Under the pieces are notes generated by a model. It ran no database searches. It was not told the origin of the DNA and was given only the letters and a program-made list of their open reading frames with translations. A DNA stretch of 64,000 nt. Source: Caulobacteraceae bacterium. GTDB taxonomy: Bacteria; Pseudomonadota; Alphaproteobacteria; Caulobacterales; Caulobacteraceae. Both the position numbers and the translations under genes were made by a program. The stretch lies in the NCBI GenBank assembly GCA_947475875.1, contig CANJME010000013.1:1-64000 (forward strand), given 5' to 3'. Below, in pieces: positions 14,744 to 24,661 of the stretch; position 1 is the stretch's first letter; every line of letters begins with the position of its first letter.

Positions 14744-16279
14744 TCAGGTCCGGGGTTCGCTGCTTGAGCGCGGGCGGCCCGGCGGGACAGACGCGGCCTC
14801 GGGCTCGGCAAGGCCCGGCAGGGTGATTTCGAAGATCGATCCGGCCGGACCAGTCCTCTTCAGGACGAGATCACCGCCGTGCGCCTGGGCCAGCTCCCGC
14901 GCGATGGCCAGGCCCAGGCCCGTACCGCCGGGCCGACCCGATCCGGCAAAGGGCTGGAAGAGGTTTTCGAGGGTCCGCTGGGGAACGCCTGGGCCATCAT
15001 CGGCGATGGTGATGATGCTGTCCTCATCTGTCTGTTCGAGAGCCACACGAACGGTTCCGGGCGTGCGGCGATCGGGGCCGCTGACCGCCTGCCGGGCATT
15101 CTTGATCAGATTGAGCAGCATGCGGTGCAGGTGGTCGGGATCGGCCCTGACCTTGTCCCTCGGGCGGACGTTCGAAATCAGCTTGACCCCGTTGCGCTCG
15201 AGGCCGGCGTCTTCGGCTGCGGCGGCTATCACCTCGGCCAGGCGAGTGGGAACCGGGGCCGGCGTGGGCTCGGCGCTTTTGCCATAGGCCAGCACCTCGG
15301 TGGTCAGACGCGCGGCGCGGTCGAGGGCGCGCTCCAGACGTGGAAGGGCGCTGGCGACCGACGGGTCGGGAGACAGCGCCAGACGCTCCGACGCCAGCTG
15401 GGCGCTGGTCAACATGTTGCGCAGGTCGTGGTTGATCTTGGCCACCGCCTCGCCCAGGGCCGCCAGGCGCGAGCGGGAATTGAGCGCGGCCGTGACATCG
15501 GCCTGCATGCGGTTGAGTTCGATCTCGGCCCGTCCGACCTCGTCGCGACGTCCAGAAGGCTCGATATGGGCGCTGGGGTCTTCCGGGTCGGCGCGGAAGC
15601 GTTCCATGGCGAGCGTGATGCGCTGCATGGGGCGCACCAGAAAGGCGTTCAGGAAGAAATAGATCAGTGCGCCCGTGCCGACGGAGATGAGCAGAGTGAG
15701 CCAGAGCAGGCGTTGAACGTAGGAGATGAGCTCGTTCTTCAGTGGCGCGTCGGGGGCGACGATCTCGAGATAGTTCTCGCCGGCGATTTTGCGGGTATGG
15801 CCGAATACACGAACGTTGGAGCCGGACTTGCTGGTCAGGGTGCGGATCGGGTCGGTCAGCCAGGCGATGAAATCCGAGCGGCGCAGGTCGACGACATAGG
15901 GCGTGTTCATCACTGCTGGCGGGCTCAGGTAGAGTTCCTTGATGCCGTCCCTCTGGAAACTCAGCGAGATGATTCCGGCGCTGTCCTGCAGGTTTTTCTT
16001 CTGCGAGGTGGTGGGGACGTTGTCGCCGACAGCTTTAATGACCTGCACGCCCAACTCGGCGCGATAGATGCGGTCTGATAGCCAGCGCTCCTCGAAGGTC
16101 GCCAGGGAGGTGGCCAGGATCAGGAGCTCGGCCACCAGCACGAAGACCACGGTGAACACCAGCAGGCGGGCCGAAAGGCCCCCCGGCCAGAGCAGCCTGC
16201 GCGCCTGCTCGCCCTGGGCCGCACCGGGCAGGGCCAGCCCAAACCGGTGTCGCATCGGGGCGGGCTTGTCCTGCGTCAT
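14744..16279 (-). CDS. Membrane sensor histidine kinase (orphan)
   Basis: 511 aa. One membrane helix near residues 35-60, a periplasmic sensor region to about 185, a second helix (WLTLLISVGTGALIYFFL), a HAMP linker (RPMQRITLAMERFRAD), an H-box (AKINHDLRNML) with the phosphoacceptor His, and an HATPase domain (N-box LLNLIKNARQAV, G1 ADDGPGVP, G2 GTGLGLAIARELAQAHGG). No response regulator gene lies nearby. The signal and partner are unknown. Confidence 0.9.
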   Translation of the reverse strand: MTQDKPAPMRHRFGLALPGAAQGEQARRLLWPGGLSARLLVFTVVFVLVAELLILATSLATFEERWLSDRIYRAELGVQVIKAVGDNVPTTSQKKNLQDSAGIISLSFQRDGIKELYLSPPAVMNTPYVVDLRRSDFIAWLTDPIRTLTSKSGSNVRVFGHTRKIAGENYLEIVAPDAPLKNELISYVQRLLWLTLLISVGTGALIYFFLNAFLVRPMQRITLAMERFRADPEDPSAHIEPSGRRDEVGRAEIELNRMQADVTAALNSRSRLAALGEAVAKINHDLRNMLTSAQLASERLALSPDPSVASALPRLERALDRAARLTTEVLAYGKSAEPTPAPVPTRLAEVIAAAAEDAGLERNGVKLISNVRPRDKVRADPDHLHRMLLNLIKNARQAVSGPDRRTPGTVRVALEQTDEDSIITIADDGPGVPQRTLENLFQPFAGSGRPGGTGLGLAIARELAQAHGGDLVLKRTGPAGSIFEITLPGLAEPEAASVPPGRPRSSSEPRT

Positions 16280-16318
16280 AACGAAAACGTTACCGCACGC
16301 CGCCGGATCGGCAAAGCG

Positions 16319-17380
16319 CTATCGGAGGGTCGCGGTCCCGACAGCCTCGCTGACCGACGAAAACCCTTCCGCCTTCAGGCGCGCGGCCAGCTCCGCTTTA
16401 ACTTTTACAGCCAGGTTGGGGCCCTCGTAGACCATGGCCGAATAGAGCTGAACGGCGCTCGCCCCGGCCCTGATCTTGGCGAAGGCGTCGGCGCCCGAGG
16501 CGATACCGCCGGCCCCGATCAGCGGGAGGCGGCCCTGGAGCGTCTCGAAAAACCGCCCGAGCACCGCGGTGGAGAGGCTCATCAGGGGCGCGCCCGAGAG
16601 TCCTCCGGACTCGGTTCTGAACGGAGAATTCAGGGTGGCAGGACGCGACAGGGTCGTATTGCCGACGATCAGCCCGTCCAGGCCATGGGCGATCGATGTC
16701 TCGGCGATGGCGAGAACTTCGCTGTCTTCGAGATCCGGCGCGACCTTGAGAAAGACGGCACATCGGCCGGAAGGGCTCAGCGCCTGCCGGGCTTCATCGA
16801 GCCGGCCCAAGAGCTCATCCAGCGCATCGCGGGTCTGCAGATTGCGAAGGCCGGGCGTGTTGGGCGATGAAATATTGATCGTGAAATAGTCGGCCAGGCC
16901 CCAGAGGCGGGTCAGGCCGGTGACATAATCGGCGATCCGGTCGGTCGAGTCCTTGTTGGCCCCGATATTGGCGCCGACCACGCCGCGCCGCCGGCGCGCC
17001 GCCAGCCGGCGCGCGAAGGGCTCCAGCCCCTCGTTGTTGAAGCCGAGCCGGTTGATGACCCCCCGGTCGGACGTCAGGCGAAAGATTCGGGGCCTTGGAT
17101 TTCCCTCCTGCGGCAGGGGTGTGACCGTGCCGCATTCGACGAACCCGAAGCCAGCGCGGAGCATGGCGTCGGGAACCTCAGCATTCTTGTCGAAGCCAGC
17201 CGCAAGGCCAACAGGGCTGGGCAGGGACAGACCCGCCAGGGAGGTGGCCAGGACAGGGTCTTCGGCGCGCCGGGCTCTTGGACCCAGGCCCAGTTTGAGA
17301 CCCTCGATCGCCGCACGGTGGGCGTCTTCCGGCTCCAGCAGCCGGAAGGCGGCATTGGCCAGGTCGTGCAGACCGCTCAT
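16319..17380 (-). CDS. pyrD: Dihydroorotate dehydrogenase (quinone)
   Basis: 353 aa class 2 (membrane-associated, quinone-linked) enzyme of pyrimidine synthesis. An N-terminal amphipathic region (LANAAFRLLEPEDAH) is for membrane docking. The barrel shows LPSPVGLAAGFDKNAEV, VECGTVTPLPQEGNPRPR, RVINRLGFNNEG-like and NISSPNTPGLR, containing the class 2 catalytic Ser region, and the FMN phosphate site near the C-terminus (LIGAGGIASG). Its ATG overlaps the stop of the SixA gene by 4 nt. Confidence 0.96.
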   Translation of the reverse strand: MSGLHDLANAAFRLLEPEDAHRAAIEGLKLGLGPRARRAEDPVLATSLAGLSLPSPVGLAAGFDKNAEVPDAMLRAGFGFVECGTVTPLPQEGNPRPRIFRLTSDRGVINRLGFNNEGLEPFARRLAARRRRGVVGANIGANKDSTDRIADYVTGLTRLWGLADYFTINISSPNTPGLRNLQTRDALDELLGRLDEARQALSPSGRCAVFLKVAPDLEDSEVLAIAETSIAHGLDGLIVGNTTLSRPATLNSPFRTESGGLSGAPLMSLSTAVLGRFFETLQGRLPLIGAGGIASGADAFAKIRAGASAVQLYSAMVYEGPNLAVKVKAELAARLKAEGFSSVSEAVGTATLR

Positions 17381-17886
17381 TCGCCGCCCCCACCGCCGAG
17401 TTCGGCCGCCAGATATAAACCTTCATAGGCCGCGCGCCCCGCCTCATCGATGCCAAACACCGCTGCGCTCGCGGTCGGAAATCCCCGGTCGAACCTGGCC
17501 AGCACCGAGGGCGGCGCCGAGCCATACTTCAGAATTCGCAAGGTCAGGGCGTGAACCCCCGGATTATGGGCCACGACCATGACGGTATCGGCCGCGGTTT
17601 CAGCTTCGACGGCGTCGAGAATGACGTCCGGTTCGGCGTGATACAAAACGCGGGTGAACTGCACCTCGGCGTCGGGAAAAACCTCGGCCATCGCTTCCCA
17701 TGTCTGCCGTGTTCGAACCGCAAAGGAGACCAGGACCTTGTTCGGCCGGACATCGGACGCCTCCAGCGCCTGGGCGATCAGCGCGGCATCGGCGCTGCCG
17801 CGCGTCGTCAGCACCCGTTCGAAATCGCTATCCCCGGCGCCGGCCCGTTCCGCCTTCGCGTGTCGCATGAGCACCAGGCGGCGCAA
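17377..17886 (-). CDS. SixA-type histidine phosphatase
   Basis: About 169 aa, histidine phosphatase superfamily. The RHG-type motif appears as LVLMRHAKAER near the N-terminus, with conserved Arg (SFAVRTRQTWEAM) and a second His (VVAHNPGVHAL). SixA-like proteins remove phosphate from phosphohistidine on signalling proteins. A TTG at 17886 with GGGAGG six bases upstream gives the family-typical N-terminus (M/L)RRLVLMRHA. The ATG at 17901 would add MGGYR but has no good ribosome binding site. It is coupled to pyrD. Confidence 0.85.
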   Translation of the reverse strand: MRRLVLMRHAKAERAGAGDSDFERVLTTRGSADAALIAQALEASDVRPNKVLVSFAVRTRQTWEAMAEVFPDAEVQFTRVLYHAEPDVILDAVEAETAADTVMVVAHNPGVHALTLRILKYGSAPPSVLARFDRGFPTASAAVFGIDEAGRAAYEGLYLAAELGGGGGE

Positions 17887-17984
17887 TCGGTATCCTCCCA
17901 TTTCCCGCTGGTCATAGCCGCGATTTCACCGCGGCGGTAGCGGCCGGTTGACACAGGCCAAGGGTCTAGGGTCCAAGCAGGATC

Positions 17985-19142
17985 ATGACAGCGACGCTGG
18001 ACAGGCGAAAAGACCCGGCCCGGGGATCGGAAATCATGCGGTTTCCGGCCAACAGGCCCCTGCGCCTGGATTCCGGCGCGAAGATCGAGAACCTCGAGAT
18101 CGCCTACAAGACCTGGGGCGAGCTCAATACGGACAAGTCCAACGCCGTTCTCATCTGCCACGCCTTGACGCTCGACCAGTACGCCACCGGTTCCAACCCG
18201 GTCACCGGCAAGGCCGGCTGGTGGTCCAAGGCCGTTGGCGAGGGCAAGCCGATCGATCCGGCCCGCCACTTCATCATCTGCGCCAATGTGGTGGGCGGCT
18301 GCATGGGCTCGACCGGCCCGGCCTCGCTCAACCCAAAGACCGGCAAACCCTACGGCCTGACCTTCCCGGTGCTGACCATCGGCGACATGGTCCGCGCCCA
18401 GGCCATGCTGCTCGATGGGCTGGGTGTGGAGACTCTGTTCACGGTTATCGGCGGCTCCATGGGCGGCATGCAGGTGCTGCAGTGGGCGGCCGACTATCCC
18501 GAACGTCTGTTCTCGGCGATCTGCGTGGCGGCCACCGCAAAGCATTCAGCCCAGAATATCGCCCTGCACGAGGTGGGCCGGCAGGCCATCATGGCCGACC
18601 CTGACTGGCGCGGCGGTGCATACGCCGATGCGGGCGTGCGGCCTGAAAAGGGCCTGGCGGTCGCGCGCATGGGCGCCCACATCACCTATGTCTCGGAAGA
18701 CGCCCTGCAGCGCAAGTTCGGCCGCGGGCTGAAGCGCGACGGGCTGTCGTGGAGCTTTGACGCCGATTTTCAGGTGGAAAGCTACCTGCGCCATCAGGGC
18801 GTTTCGTTCGTCGAGCGCTTTGACGCCAACGCCTATCTCTACATCACCCGGGCGATGGACTATTTCGATCTGCCCGGCAAACACGGCGGCAAGCTGGCCG
18901 AGGCGTTCACGGGCGCGCGCGACGTACGTTTCTGCGTCCTGTCCTTCACCTCCGACTGGCTCTATCCGACCCGCGAAAGCCGCGAGATCGTGCGCGCGCT
19001 GAACGCGGCCGGATGCCGGGCGAGCTTCCTTGAGATCGTCAGCGACAAGGGCCATGACGCTTTCCTGCTGGACGAGCCTGAAATGCATGCGGCGCTGACC
19101 GGCTTTCTGAAAGCGACGGCGAAAGAGCGCGGTCTCAAGTGA
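17985..19142 (+). CDS. metX: Homoserine O-acetyltransferase
   Basis: 385 aa alpha/beta-hydrolase-fold enzyme of methionine synthesis. The nucleophile elbow is [27 protein letters not shown] and KPYGLTFP are typical MetX segments. The remaining triad lies in TSDWLYP (Asp) and DKGHDAFLL (His). The ATG is 84 nt upstream of nothing else in frame and gives a short basic leader. metW overlaps its stop (GTGA). No SAM-II riboswitch sequence was recognised in the 83-98 nt upstream. Confidence 0.95.
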   Translation: MTATLDRRKDPARGSEIMRFPANRPLRLDSGAKIENLEIAYKTWGELNTDKSNAVLICHALTLDQYATGSNPVTGKAGWWSKAVGEGKPIDPARHFIICANVVGGCMGSTGPASLNPKTGKPYGLTFPVLTIGDMVRAQAMLLDGLGVETLFTVIGGSMGGMQVLQWAADYPERLFSAICVAATAKHSAQNIALHEVGRQAIMADPDWRGGAYADAGVRPEKGLAVARMGAHITYVSEDALQRKFGRGLKRDGLSWSFDADFQVESYLRHQGVSFVERFDANAYLYITRAMDYFDLPGKHGGKLAEAFTGARDVRFCVLSFTSDWLYPTRESREIVRALNAAGCRASFLEIVSDKGHDAFLLDEPEMHAALTGFLKATAKERGLK

Positions 19143-19792
19143 GCGCGCAACGCGAAGATTTCCGAGAAATCCTTCGGCTCGTGCGGCCGGGCGCACGGGC
19201 GCTCGATATCGGCTGCGGCGAAGGCGATCTGCTGGCCTTGCTGGCCAGGGAAAAGCAGGTCGACGGACGGGGGCTCGAGATCAGCCAGGCCGGCGTCGCC
19301 GCGGCGCTGGCGCGCGGACTTGCCGTCGTACAGGGCGATGCGGATCGCGATCTGGCCGACTACCCGGACGATGCCTTCGACTACGCCATCCTGTCGCAGA
19401 CCCTGCAGACCGTGCGCGACCCGAAGGCGGTGCTTGAGGAACTGATGCGGATTGCGCGGCACGCAATCGTCTCCTTCCCCAATTTCGGGCACTGGCGCGT
19501 AAGATGGTCGCTGCTGGTCGGCGGGCGCATGCCGGCCACCCGCGCCTTGCCCTCGGCCTGGTGGGAAACCCCCAACATCCACCTTTGCACCTTGCTCGAC
19601 TTCACCGACCTGATCGATCAGCTCGACTTGCGCATTGATGCGGCCTCGGCTCTTATTCGCGGCAAGCCGGCGCGGCCGATGAAACCCGGGCTGGCGCTGG
19701 AGAATCTGCGGGCGGAAGCGGCGATCTTCCTGTTGTCGCGCGGATCCTCTTCGGCCCACGCCGAACCAGGGCCGGGCGAAAAGCTGCTCTAG
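19139..19792 (+). CDS. metW: Methionine biosynthesis protein MetW
   Basis: 217 aa methyltransferase-fold protein. [15 protein letters not shown] is the SAM-binding-like motif. [14 protein letters not shown] and [14 protein letters not shown] are diagnostic of MetW, which pairs with MetX in alphaproteobacteria and is thought to assist homoserine acetylation. It starts at a GTG overlapping the metX TGA by 3 nt. Its end faces the autotransporter gene on the other strand, 4 nt away. Confidence 0.94.
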   Translation: MSAQREDFREILRLVRPGARALDIGCGEGDLLALLAREKQVDGRGLEISQAGVAAALARGLAVVQGDADRDLADYPDDAFDYAILSQTLQTVRDPKAVLEELMRIARHAIVSFPNFGHWRVRWSLLVGGRMPATRALPSAWWETPNIHLCTLLDFTDLIDQLDLRIDAASALIRGKPARPMKPGLALENLRAEAAIFLLSRGSSSAHAEPGPGEKLL

Positions 19793-19796
19793 GGAA

Positions 19797-22700
19797 CTAG
19801 AACACGAACCGGACAATAACCCGGGCCATATAGGCCTCGTAGTCCTGGCCGATCTCACCGCCCGCCTCGAACGCCAGACTCGAATAGACACCATGGCCGC
19901 GGAGCGCCGCACGCAGGATGAGCAGACCCTTTTCGTGGGCCAGACCCGGGAGGGTGAAGCCGGCGCCGGCGACGCTGGCGAAGGCGGCGTTGGTGTCGCC
20001 GTCGCCGCTGGCCAGAATGGACCGGTAGCCGACCTGGAACTCGGGGCCCCATTTGTAACCGCGGCCAAAGGAACCGCCGATGGTCAGGCCCACTTCGGCC
20101 GAGGCCTCATAATTGGTACGCGAATCGACCGTCAGGTTGACCGCCGGACCGCCACCCTTTTCGGTGTAACCGCCCTCGCTGAGGAAGACCGCATTAATGT
20201 TGGCCGAGGGGCGCACGAACACAGGACCAAGGGTCAGAGTATAGACGCCACCCACGCGGGCGGCGGCGAGATAGCCAGTCCAGTTCGCCTCCGCCTGGCG
20301 AACCAGCAGCTGCTGACCGGCGTTATTGGCGTCGACGATGCGACGGATTCCGTCAAACCAGGCGATGCCGCCAGTCAAATCCGCATCGAGGACCAGATTG
20401 TCGACGGGCTGGCGCCAATAGACCCCGCCGGTGACCGCGTTGGCCGCCAGGTGTGAGCCCAGGAAACGGATTTTGTTGCGGATCTCCGAGGACATGTAGG
20501 AGCCCGAGAAACCCAGATATCCGCCGTTGCGGGTCGGCCGTTCAAAACCGCCGATGATGCCGAAGCCGCCGGTCTGATAGGGGACCTCGTCGACGGTCTC
20601 CTGCTTCACGGTAAGGCCGATCTCCTGCAGCCAGGAGCGGGGCTGACCCGGCTGAAGCCCGGCAGGCGTCTCCGCCTGAGCCTGCATGCCTTCACGCACG
20701 GTGCTCGACAGCGTCTGGAACGGCCCGCCCGAATAGTCTGGCAGGAACTGTTCGTAGAGCTTCTTGAACCCGGCGTCGGTCGTCTTGGCGAGGATCTGGG
20801 TGTTGACGTCCGGATCGGCATCGAACGCCTGGTAGAATGCGTCAAACGCCTGGGCCCGGGCGCCGTTCAGCTGGAGGTCCGCCGCCGTCCGCCGCCGCAT
20901 GTCGAGGGTGATATTGTTGGCGCCAACGACCACCTCGCCCGTGAACAGGGCCGGCACCTGACCCGCAAGGTCGGTAATGAGACCGCCATCAACCAGGGTT
21001 CCGGCGGTCAGGATCGCAAACGACTGATCACTGAGCAGTTTGCCAAGGAACTTGAGTTTCAACTCGGCGCCATCGTCGAAGCTCGCCAGCCCGCTGACAT
21101 TCAGCGAGGTCGTGCGCAGAGCCGGATTGGCGTTGGCGGGATCCGCCGAGAAAGTCAGAATCGATGACGAACCGACCGTCAGGCTGCTGGCGTTGGCCGC
21201 TCCATTGCGGTCGAGGTCAAGCGTGCCGTTGGTCAGGTTGACGGCCAGGGAGCCGCTGCCCTTGTCGATGCCGCCGCGAATGGTTGCGTCGCCATCGATG
21301 GTGATCTCATCGGCGCCGCCGCCGAACGAAATCAGCCCCTCGGTGACGCCGGCATTGATGATCATCCGGTCGTTGTGGACGCCCGCGGAAAACAGGATGT
21401 CGCCGCCGATCGTGGGCGGCGAAGCCTCGGCGCTTTTGAGGCCCTGGGTGAGGGTCACGCCGGTGGTGTTGGCGCGCAGGTCAAGCGCGATCGCGCGACC
21501 AACAGCCTCGACCTCCGGATCGAGTGAGGCAACGCTGGCGTTGATTGTGTTGGAATTGTTGATCACCGCCAAGGTGCCCGAGCTGTCGAGGACGGCGGTG
21601 GCGTTCCCGGCCGGTCCGTTGACGCCTGCGCGGATCGCACCCGGATTGCTCAGGATTTCAACGTGGGCGCCGCTGTCGATCTGTAAGGCGCGCGCTTCGA
21701 CCACTGTGCCTTCGATGGTCTTGGCGCCCGTGGTGATGCCGCCTGAAATGGCGATTTCCGGAACGGTCGCGCCTGACCCGATATGCAGGCCGGTGCTGTT
21801 GGCGTTGAAGGCGCTGCTGGTGATCTGGCCGTTCAGTCCAATGCCGCCGGTCGTATCGACCGCCCCGCCCAGGCCCCCGACCTGGACTCCCAGCGCACTG
21901 TTCCCGTCATAAGCGGCGTTACTGTTGACGACGCCGTTGATGACGATGCCATAGGCTTCGCGGCCGACCCCAAAATTACCGAACACGGTGTTGAAGCTGG
22001 CGCCCGCAAGAATGCCGGCAGACGAGCTGTAATTGTTGAGGATGGCTGTGCGCTCGGTGCTGTCGACAACCCCGTCGTTATCCTGGTCCTGGTTGTCGAC
22101 CACACCGTCGCCGTTGGCGTCGGTCGTATCGGTAATCGGCGGCGGGGCGTCCAGCACGAAGCCGTGGGTGATGGAGTTGGCCAGCCGGATCGCCGGTCCG
22201 CTGATCAGGAGATCGTCGGCTTCAAGCGTGGCGCCCTTTGGCGCCTGCGCCGGCGTCACGTAGCGATAGCCGGAATTGGTGATCGGTCCCTGGATAAACA
22301 CCCGCCCATCAACGGGACCCTCTACGGAAATCGATGATGCGCCCTCGCCCTGGGTGCTGATGGTCCCGAGCACGTCAACGCTGCCGGTCAGGGAACCCGT
22401 CGTCCGGATTCCGTAACTGTTGGTTCCCGCCGCGCCGAGCGAGCCCTGGACCAGGATTTGGCCGATCATGGGCGATTCCACCGAAATCGCCGCCGAACCG
22501 TCGTTGCCCTTGATGGAATCGACCGCCACGGAACCAACGCCAATGGCGCCGATGAAAGTTCCGGTTCCGATCACCCTAATCCCGTAGCGCGTCATGCCGG
22601 GCGCCACGAACGGTCCGTCGGCGTCGCCGTCGTGGTCGGCGTCGACCGCCGCAACCGTGTCGTCGCCGGCAAGGGCGCCGTTGATGACCACCGCACCGGT

Positions 22701-22979
22701 CAGGCCGGCGCCGGTGGTAACCAGAACCCCGGTCCCACCCGTGGTGCTGTCGCGCACGCTGATGGTGCCGTTGTTGGTTACGGTGGCGTTGCTGTTTACC
22801 GTCACGGCAGGGCCGCCTGTGCGAACCGTAATGCCTGCGCCCGGTTTGATGGTGAGGTTGCCCGTCGTCGAGGTAGCCACCGGTTCCACCTGGCTGACGG
22901 TGATTTCCGTCTGGGCCAGCGCCGCGTTCGCCGCAAAGCACAGCGGCGCGGCGGCGGCCGCCAAGAACCAACCCTTCAT
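19797..22979 (-). CDS. Autotransporter-domain outer-membrane protein
   Basis: 1060 aa. A signal peptide (MKGWFLAAAAAPLCFAANAALA) precedes a passenger of about 700 residues made of repeating beta-helix-like units rich in Gly, Ala, Val, Asn and Thr. It includes two Asp-rich stretches, VDADHDGDADG and DANGDGVVDNQDQDNDG, that look like calcium-binding loops. The C-terminal region of about 270 residues is a beta-barrel ending in an aromatic residue (VIVRFVF), as autotransporter barrels do. The passenger probably stays on the cell surface. The start lies after a 34-residue open extension without signal character. Confidence 0.88.
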   Translation of the reverse strand: MKGWFLAAAAAPLCFAANAALAQTEITVSQVEPVATSTTGNLTIKPGAGITVRTGGPAVTVNSNATVTNNGTISVRDSTTGGTGVLVTTGAGLTGAVVINGALAGDDTVAAVDADHDGDADGPFVAPGMTRYGIRVIGTGTFIGAIGVGSVAVDSIKGNDGSAAISVESPMIGQILVQGSLGAAGTNSYGIRTTGSLTGSVDVLGTISTQGEGASSISVEGPVDGRVFIQGPITNSGYRYVTPAQAPKGATLEADDLLISGPAIRLANSITHGFVLDAPPPITDTTDANGDGVVDNQDQDNDGVVDSTERTAILNNYSSSAGILAGASFNTVFGNFGVGREAYGIVINGVVNSNAAYDGNSALGVQVGGLGGAVDTTGGIGLNGQITSSAFNANSTGLHIGSGATVPEIAISGGITTGAKTIEGTVVEARALQIDSGAHVEILSNPGAIRAGVNGPAGNATAVLDSSGTLAVINNSNTINASVASLDPEVEAVGRAIALDLRANTTGVTLTQGLKSAEASPPTIGGDILFSAGVHNDRMIINAGVTEGLISFGGGADEITIDGDATIRGGIDKGSGSLAVNLTNGTLDLDRNGAANASSLTVGSSSILTFSADPANANPALRTTSLNVSGLASFDDGAELKLKFLGKLLSDQSFAILTAGTLVDGGLITDLAGQVPALFTGEVVVGANNITLDMRRRTAADLQLNGARAQAFDAFYQAFDADPDVNTQILAKTTDAGFKKLYEQFLPDYSGGPFQTLSSTVREGMQAQAETPAGLQPGQPRSWLQEIGLTVKQETVDEVPYQTGGFGIIGGFERPTRNGGYLGFSGSYMSSEIRNKIRFLGSHLAANAVTGGVYWRQPVDNLVLDADLTGGIAWFDGIRRIVDANNAGQQLLVRQAEANWTGYLAAARVGGVYTLTLGPVFVRPSANINAVFLSEGGYTEKGGGPAVNLTVDSRTNYEASAEVGLTIGGSFGRGYKWGPEFQVGYRSILASGDGDTNAAFASVAGAGFTLPGLAHEKGLLILRAALRGHGVYSSLAFEAGGEIGQDYEAYMARVIVRFVF

Positions 22980-23087
22980 CGAGGCTTTCGAACCCAAAAC
23001 GCTAAATCTCCCCGAACGCGGAATGCCCGTCGGATAGGGCACAGATAAGGCGAAAAAACGTCTCGCTTCAGCTGTCTGCAATTCGGT

Positions 23088-23879
23088 CTAGCGGGTCCGG
23101 TTGCCGTTTGCCAGTTCTGAGGCGCCAATTTTCACTTTCGCCGGGCCCGGCAGGGATTTCGCGAGAGGTTGGGGGCTCAGGGCGCCGGGTGCGAACACCC
23201 GGGCCGGCGCGGCCAGGCCCTTGGGCCGCACGGCGAACGTCTGCTTGACCGCTTCGATCAGAATGAGGCCTGACCACATCGGCCAGAACCAGGGGCCAGC
23301 CTGTTCAAGGCCGTCAGCCCAGCGCGCCGCCCAGCGCCAGGGCGGCGCATAAAGCGCCCGTGACCAGGCGGTCGGCTCCAGGTCAGCGCCGCGGATCAAC
23401 CGCTCCAGCTGAGGTATGGTGTAGGGTCGGCCGTGACCGAAGGGCGTGGCCTCGGCGTTGGACCAGGGTCCGCGGCGATTGGCGGCGACAATGATCACCC
23501 GGCCTGAGGGCGCCAGCACCCGGCAAACCTCGGCCATGAGGCCTTCCGGATCGTCACTCTCCTCCAGGGCGTGAACGAGCAAGACGCGGTCAAAAAGAGC
23601 GTTGCGAAACGGCAGGGCGCTGTCATGCGACAGACAGGAGAGCACCTTGGCCCCGCCAGGCCAGACCTCGACCCCCTGGGCCGCCGGCATGGCGGCGATG
23701 GTCCGGCGGGCGGTCAGCCGGCGCGGCTCCAGCCATGGCGTAGAATAGCCCAGACCGAGAATGTCCATGCCGTCGCCGTCGCCCCAGGCCTGGTCGAGCT
23801 TGCCAGAAACCATGGCCCTGGCGGCCGCGCCCAGCGGACCGGCGTAGAACTCTCTCAGCTTGAGGACATCGAGGCGCAT
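23088..23879 (-). CDS. Class I SAM-dependent methyltransferase
   Basis: 263 aa. The Rossmann core appears as MDILGLGYSTPWLEP (a divergent glycine motif), LSHDSALPFRNALFDRVLLVHALEE and EVCRVLAPSGRVIIVAANRRG, the last being the Methyltransf_11 post-motif pattern. A C-terminal Pro/Ala-rich tail follows. It is divergent from gloB with 33 bp between starts, an arrangement common in alphaproteobacteria. The substrate is unknown. The ATG giving MRLDVLKLREFYAG is chosen. Confidence 0.85.
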   Translation of the reverse strand: MRLDVLKLREFYAGPLGAAARAMVSGKLDQAWGDGDGMDILGLGYSTPWLEPRRLTARRTIAAMPAAQGVEVWPGGAKVLSCLSHDSALPFRNALFDRVLLVHALEESDDPEGLMAEVCRVLAPSGRVIIVAANRRGPWSNAEATPFGHGRPYTIPQLERLIRGADLEPTAWSRALYAPPWRWAARWADGLEQAGPWFWPMWSGLILIEAVKQTFAVRPKGLAAPARVFAPGALSPQPLAKSLPGPAKVKIGASELANGNRTR

Positions 23880-23912
23880 GGACGTGGTATAGGCCGGCAA
23901 AGAGGAATCGTC

Positions 23913-24659
23913 ATGCCGCTCACCGTTCGCCAGTTCGCCTGTCTTAGCGACAACTACGGGTTTTTGATCCGCGACGAGGAAACCGGTGTCGCCGCCTGTA
24001 TCGATACGCCCGACGCCGAAGCCATTCTGCGGGAGGCCGACGCCGCCGGCTGGCGCATCTCATTCATTCTCAACACCCATTGGCACCTCGACCACGCCGG
24101 TGGCAACGCCAGGGTCAAGGAGGCAACCGGCGCGGTGATCATCGGCCCGCCGGAGGTCACGAAGATCGCGCCCCTCGACCGCGCGGTCGCGGACGGAGAT
24201 ACCGTCACACTGGGCGCCACGCGCCTGAAGGTCATGGATGTGGGCGGACACACCAGCGGTCATATCGCCTACCATGATCAGGCGAACGCCATGGCCTTTG
24301 TCGGCGACACGCTGTTCGCTATGGGTTGCGGGCGGCTGTTCGAAGGCTCGCCCGAGCAGATGTGGGCCAGTCTTCAGCGCCTGGCCGGACTGCCCGACGA
24401 AACGACGGTTTACTGCGCCCATGAATACACCGCAGCCAACGCGCGTTTTGCCCTGTCGGTCGATTCCGACCCCGCGGTTCGCGCCCGGGCCGATCAGGTG
24501 TTCGCCATGCGCGAACGGGGCGAGCCGACCGTGCCCACCACCATCGGAGCGGAGCGGGCGACCAATCCATTCCTGCGCGCGCCGCTTCTGCGGCCGGCCC
24601 TGGAGCCAGCGCGGGCGTTTGCCGAGGTGCGGGCCGCCAAGGATGTATTTCAGGGTTAG
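23913..24659 (+). CDS. gloB: Hydroxyacylglutathione hydrolase (glyoxalase II)
   Basis: 248 aa metallo-beta-lactamase-fold enzyme that hydrolyses S-lactoylglutathione in methylglyoxal detoxification. The dinuclear metal motif THWHLDHAGG is at about residue 55. Further ligands are in DVGGHTSGHI and FVGDTLF, and the C-terminal glutathione-binding region has CAHEYTAANARFA. The ATG at 23913 follows AGAGGA. Only the last part of the longer open frame encodes the enzyme. Confidence 0.95.
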   Translation: MPLTVRQFACLSDNYGFLIRDEETGVAACIDTPDAEAILREADAAGWRISFILNTHWHLDHAGGNARVKEATGAVIIGPPEVTKIAPLDRAVADGDTVTLGATRLKVMDVGGHTSGHIAYHDQANAMAFVGDTLFAMGCGRLFEGSPEQMWASLQRLAGLPDETTVYCAHEYTAANARFALSVDSDPAVRARADQVFAMRERGEPTVPTTIGAERATNPFLRAPLLRPALEPARAFAEVRAAKDVFQG

Positions 24660-24661
24660 GG

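Noticed and set aside
14879-16078. 399-codon plus-strand frame over the histidine kinase
   Set aside because: It is the antisense shadow of a complete kinase with all catalytic boxes.
17902-17984. SAM-II riboswitch upstream of metX
   Set aside because: The region is short and lacks the conserved SAM-II core; only a small CCGCG/CGCGG palindrome and an isolated TTGACA without a matching -10 were seen.
21040-21912. Plus-strand frame inside the autotransporter gene
   Set aside because: It is opposite to a continuous autotransporter passenger and lacks any protein-like motif.
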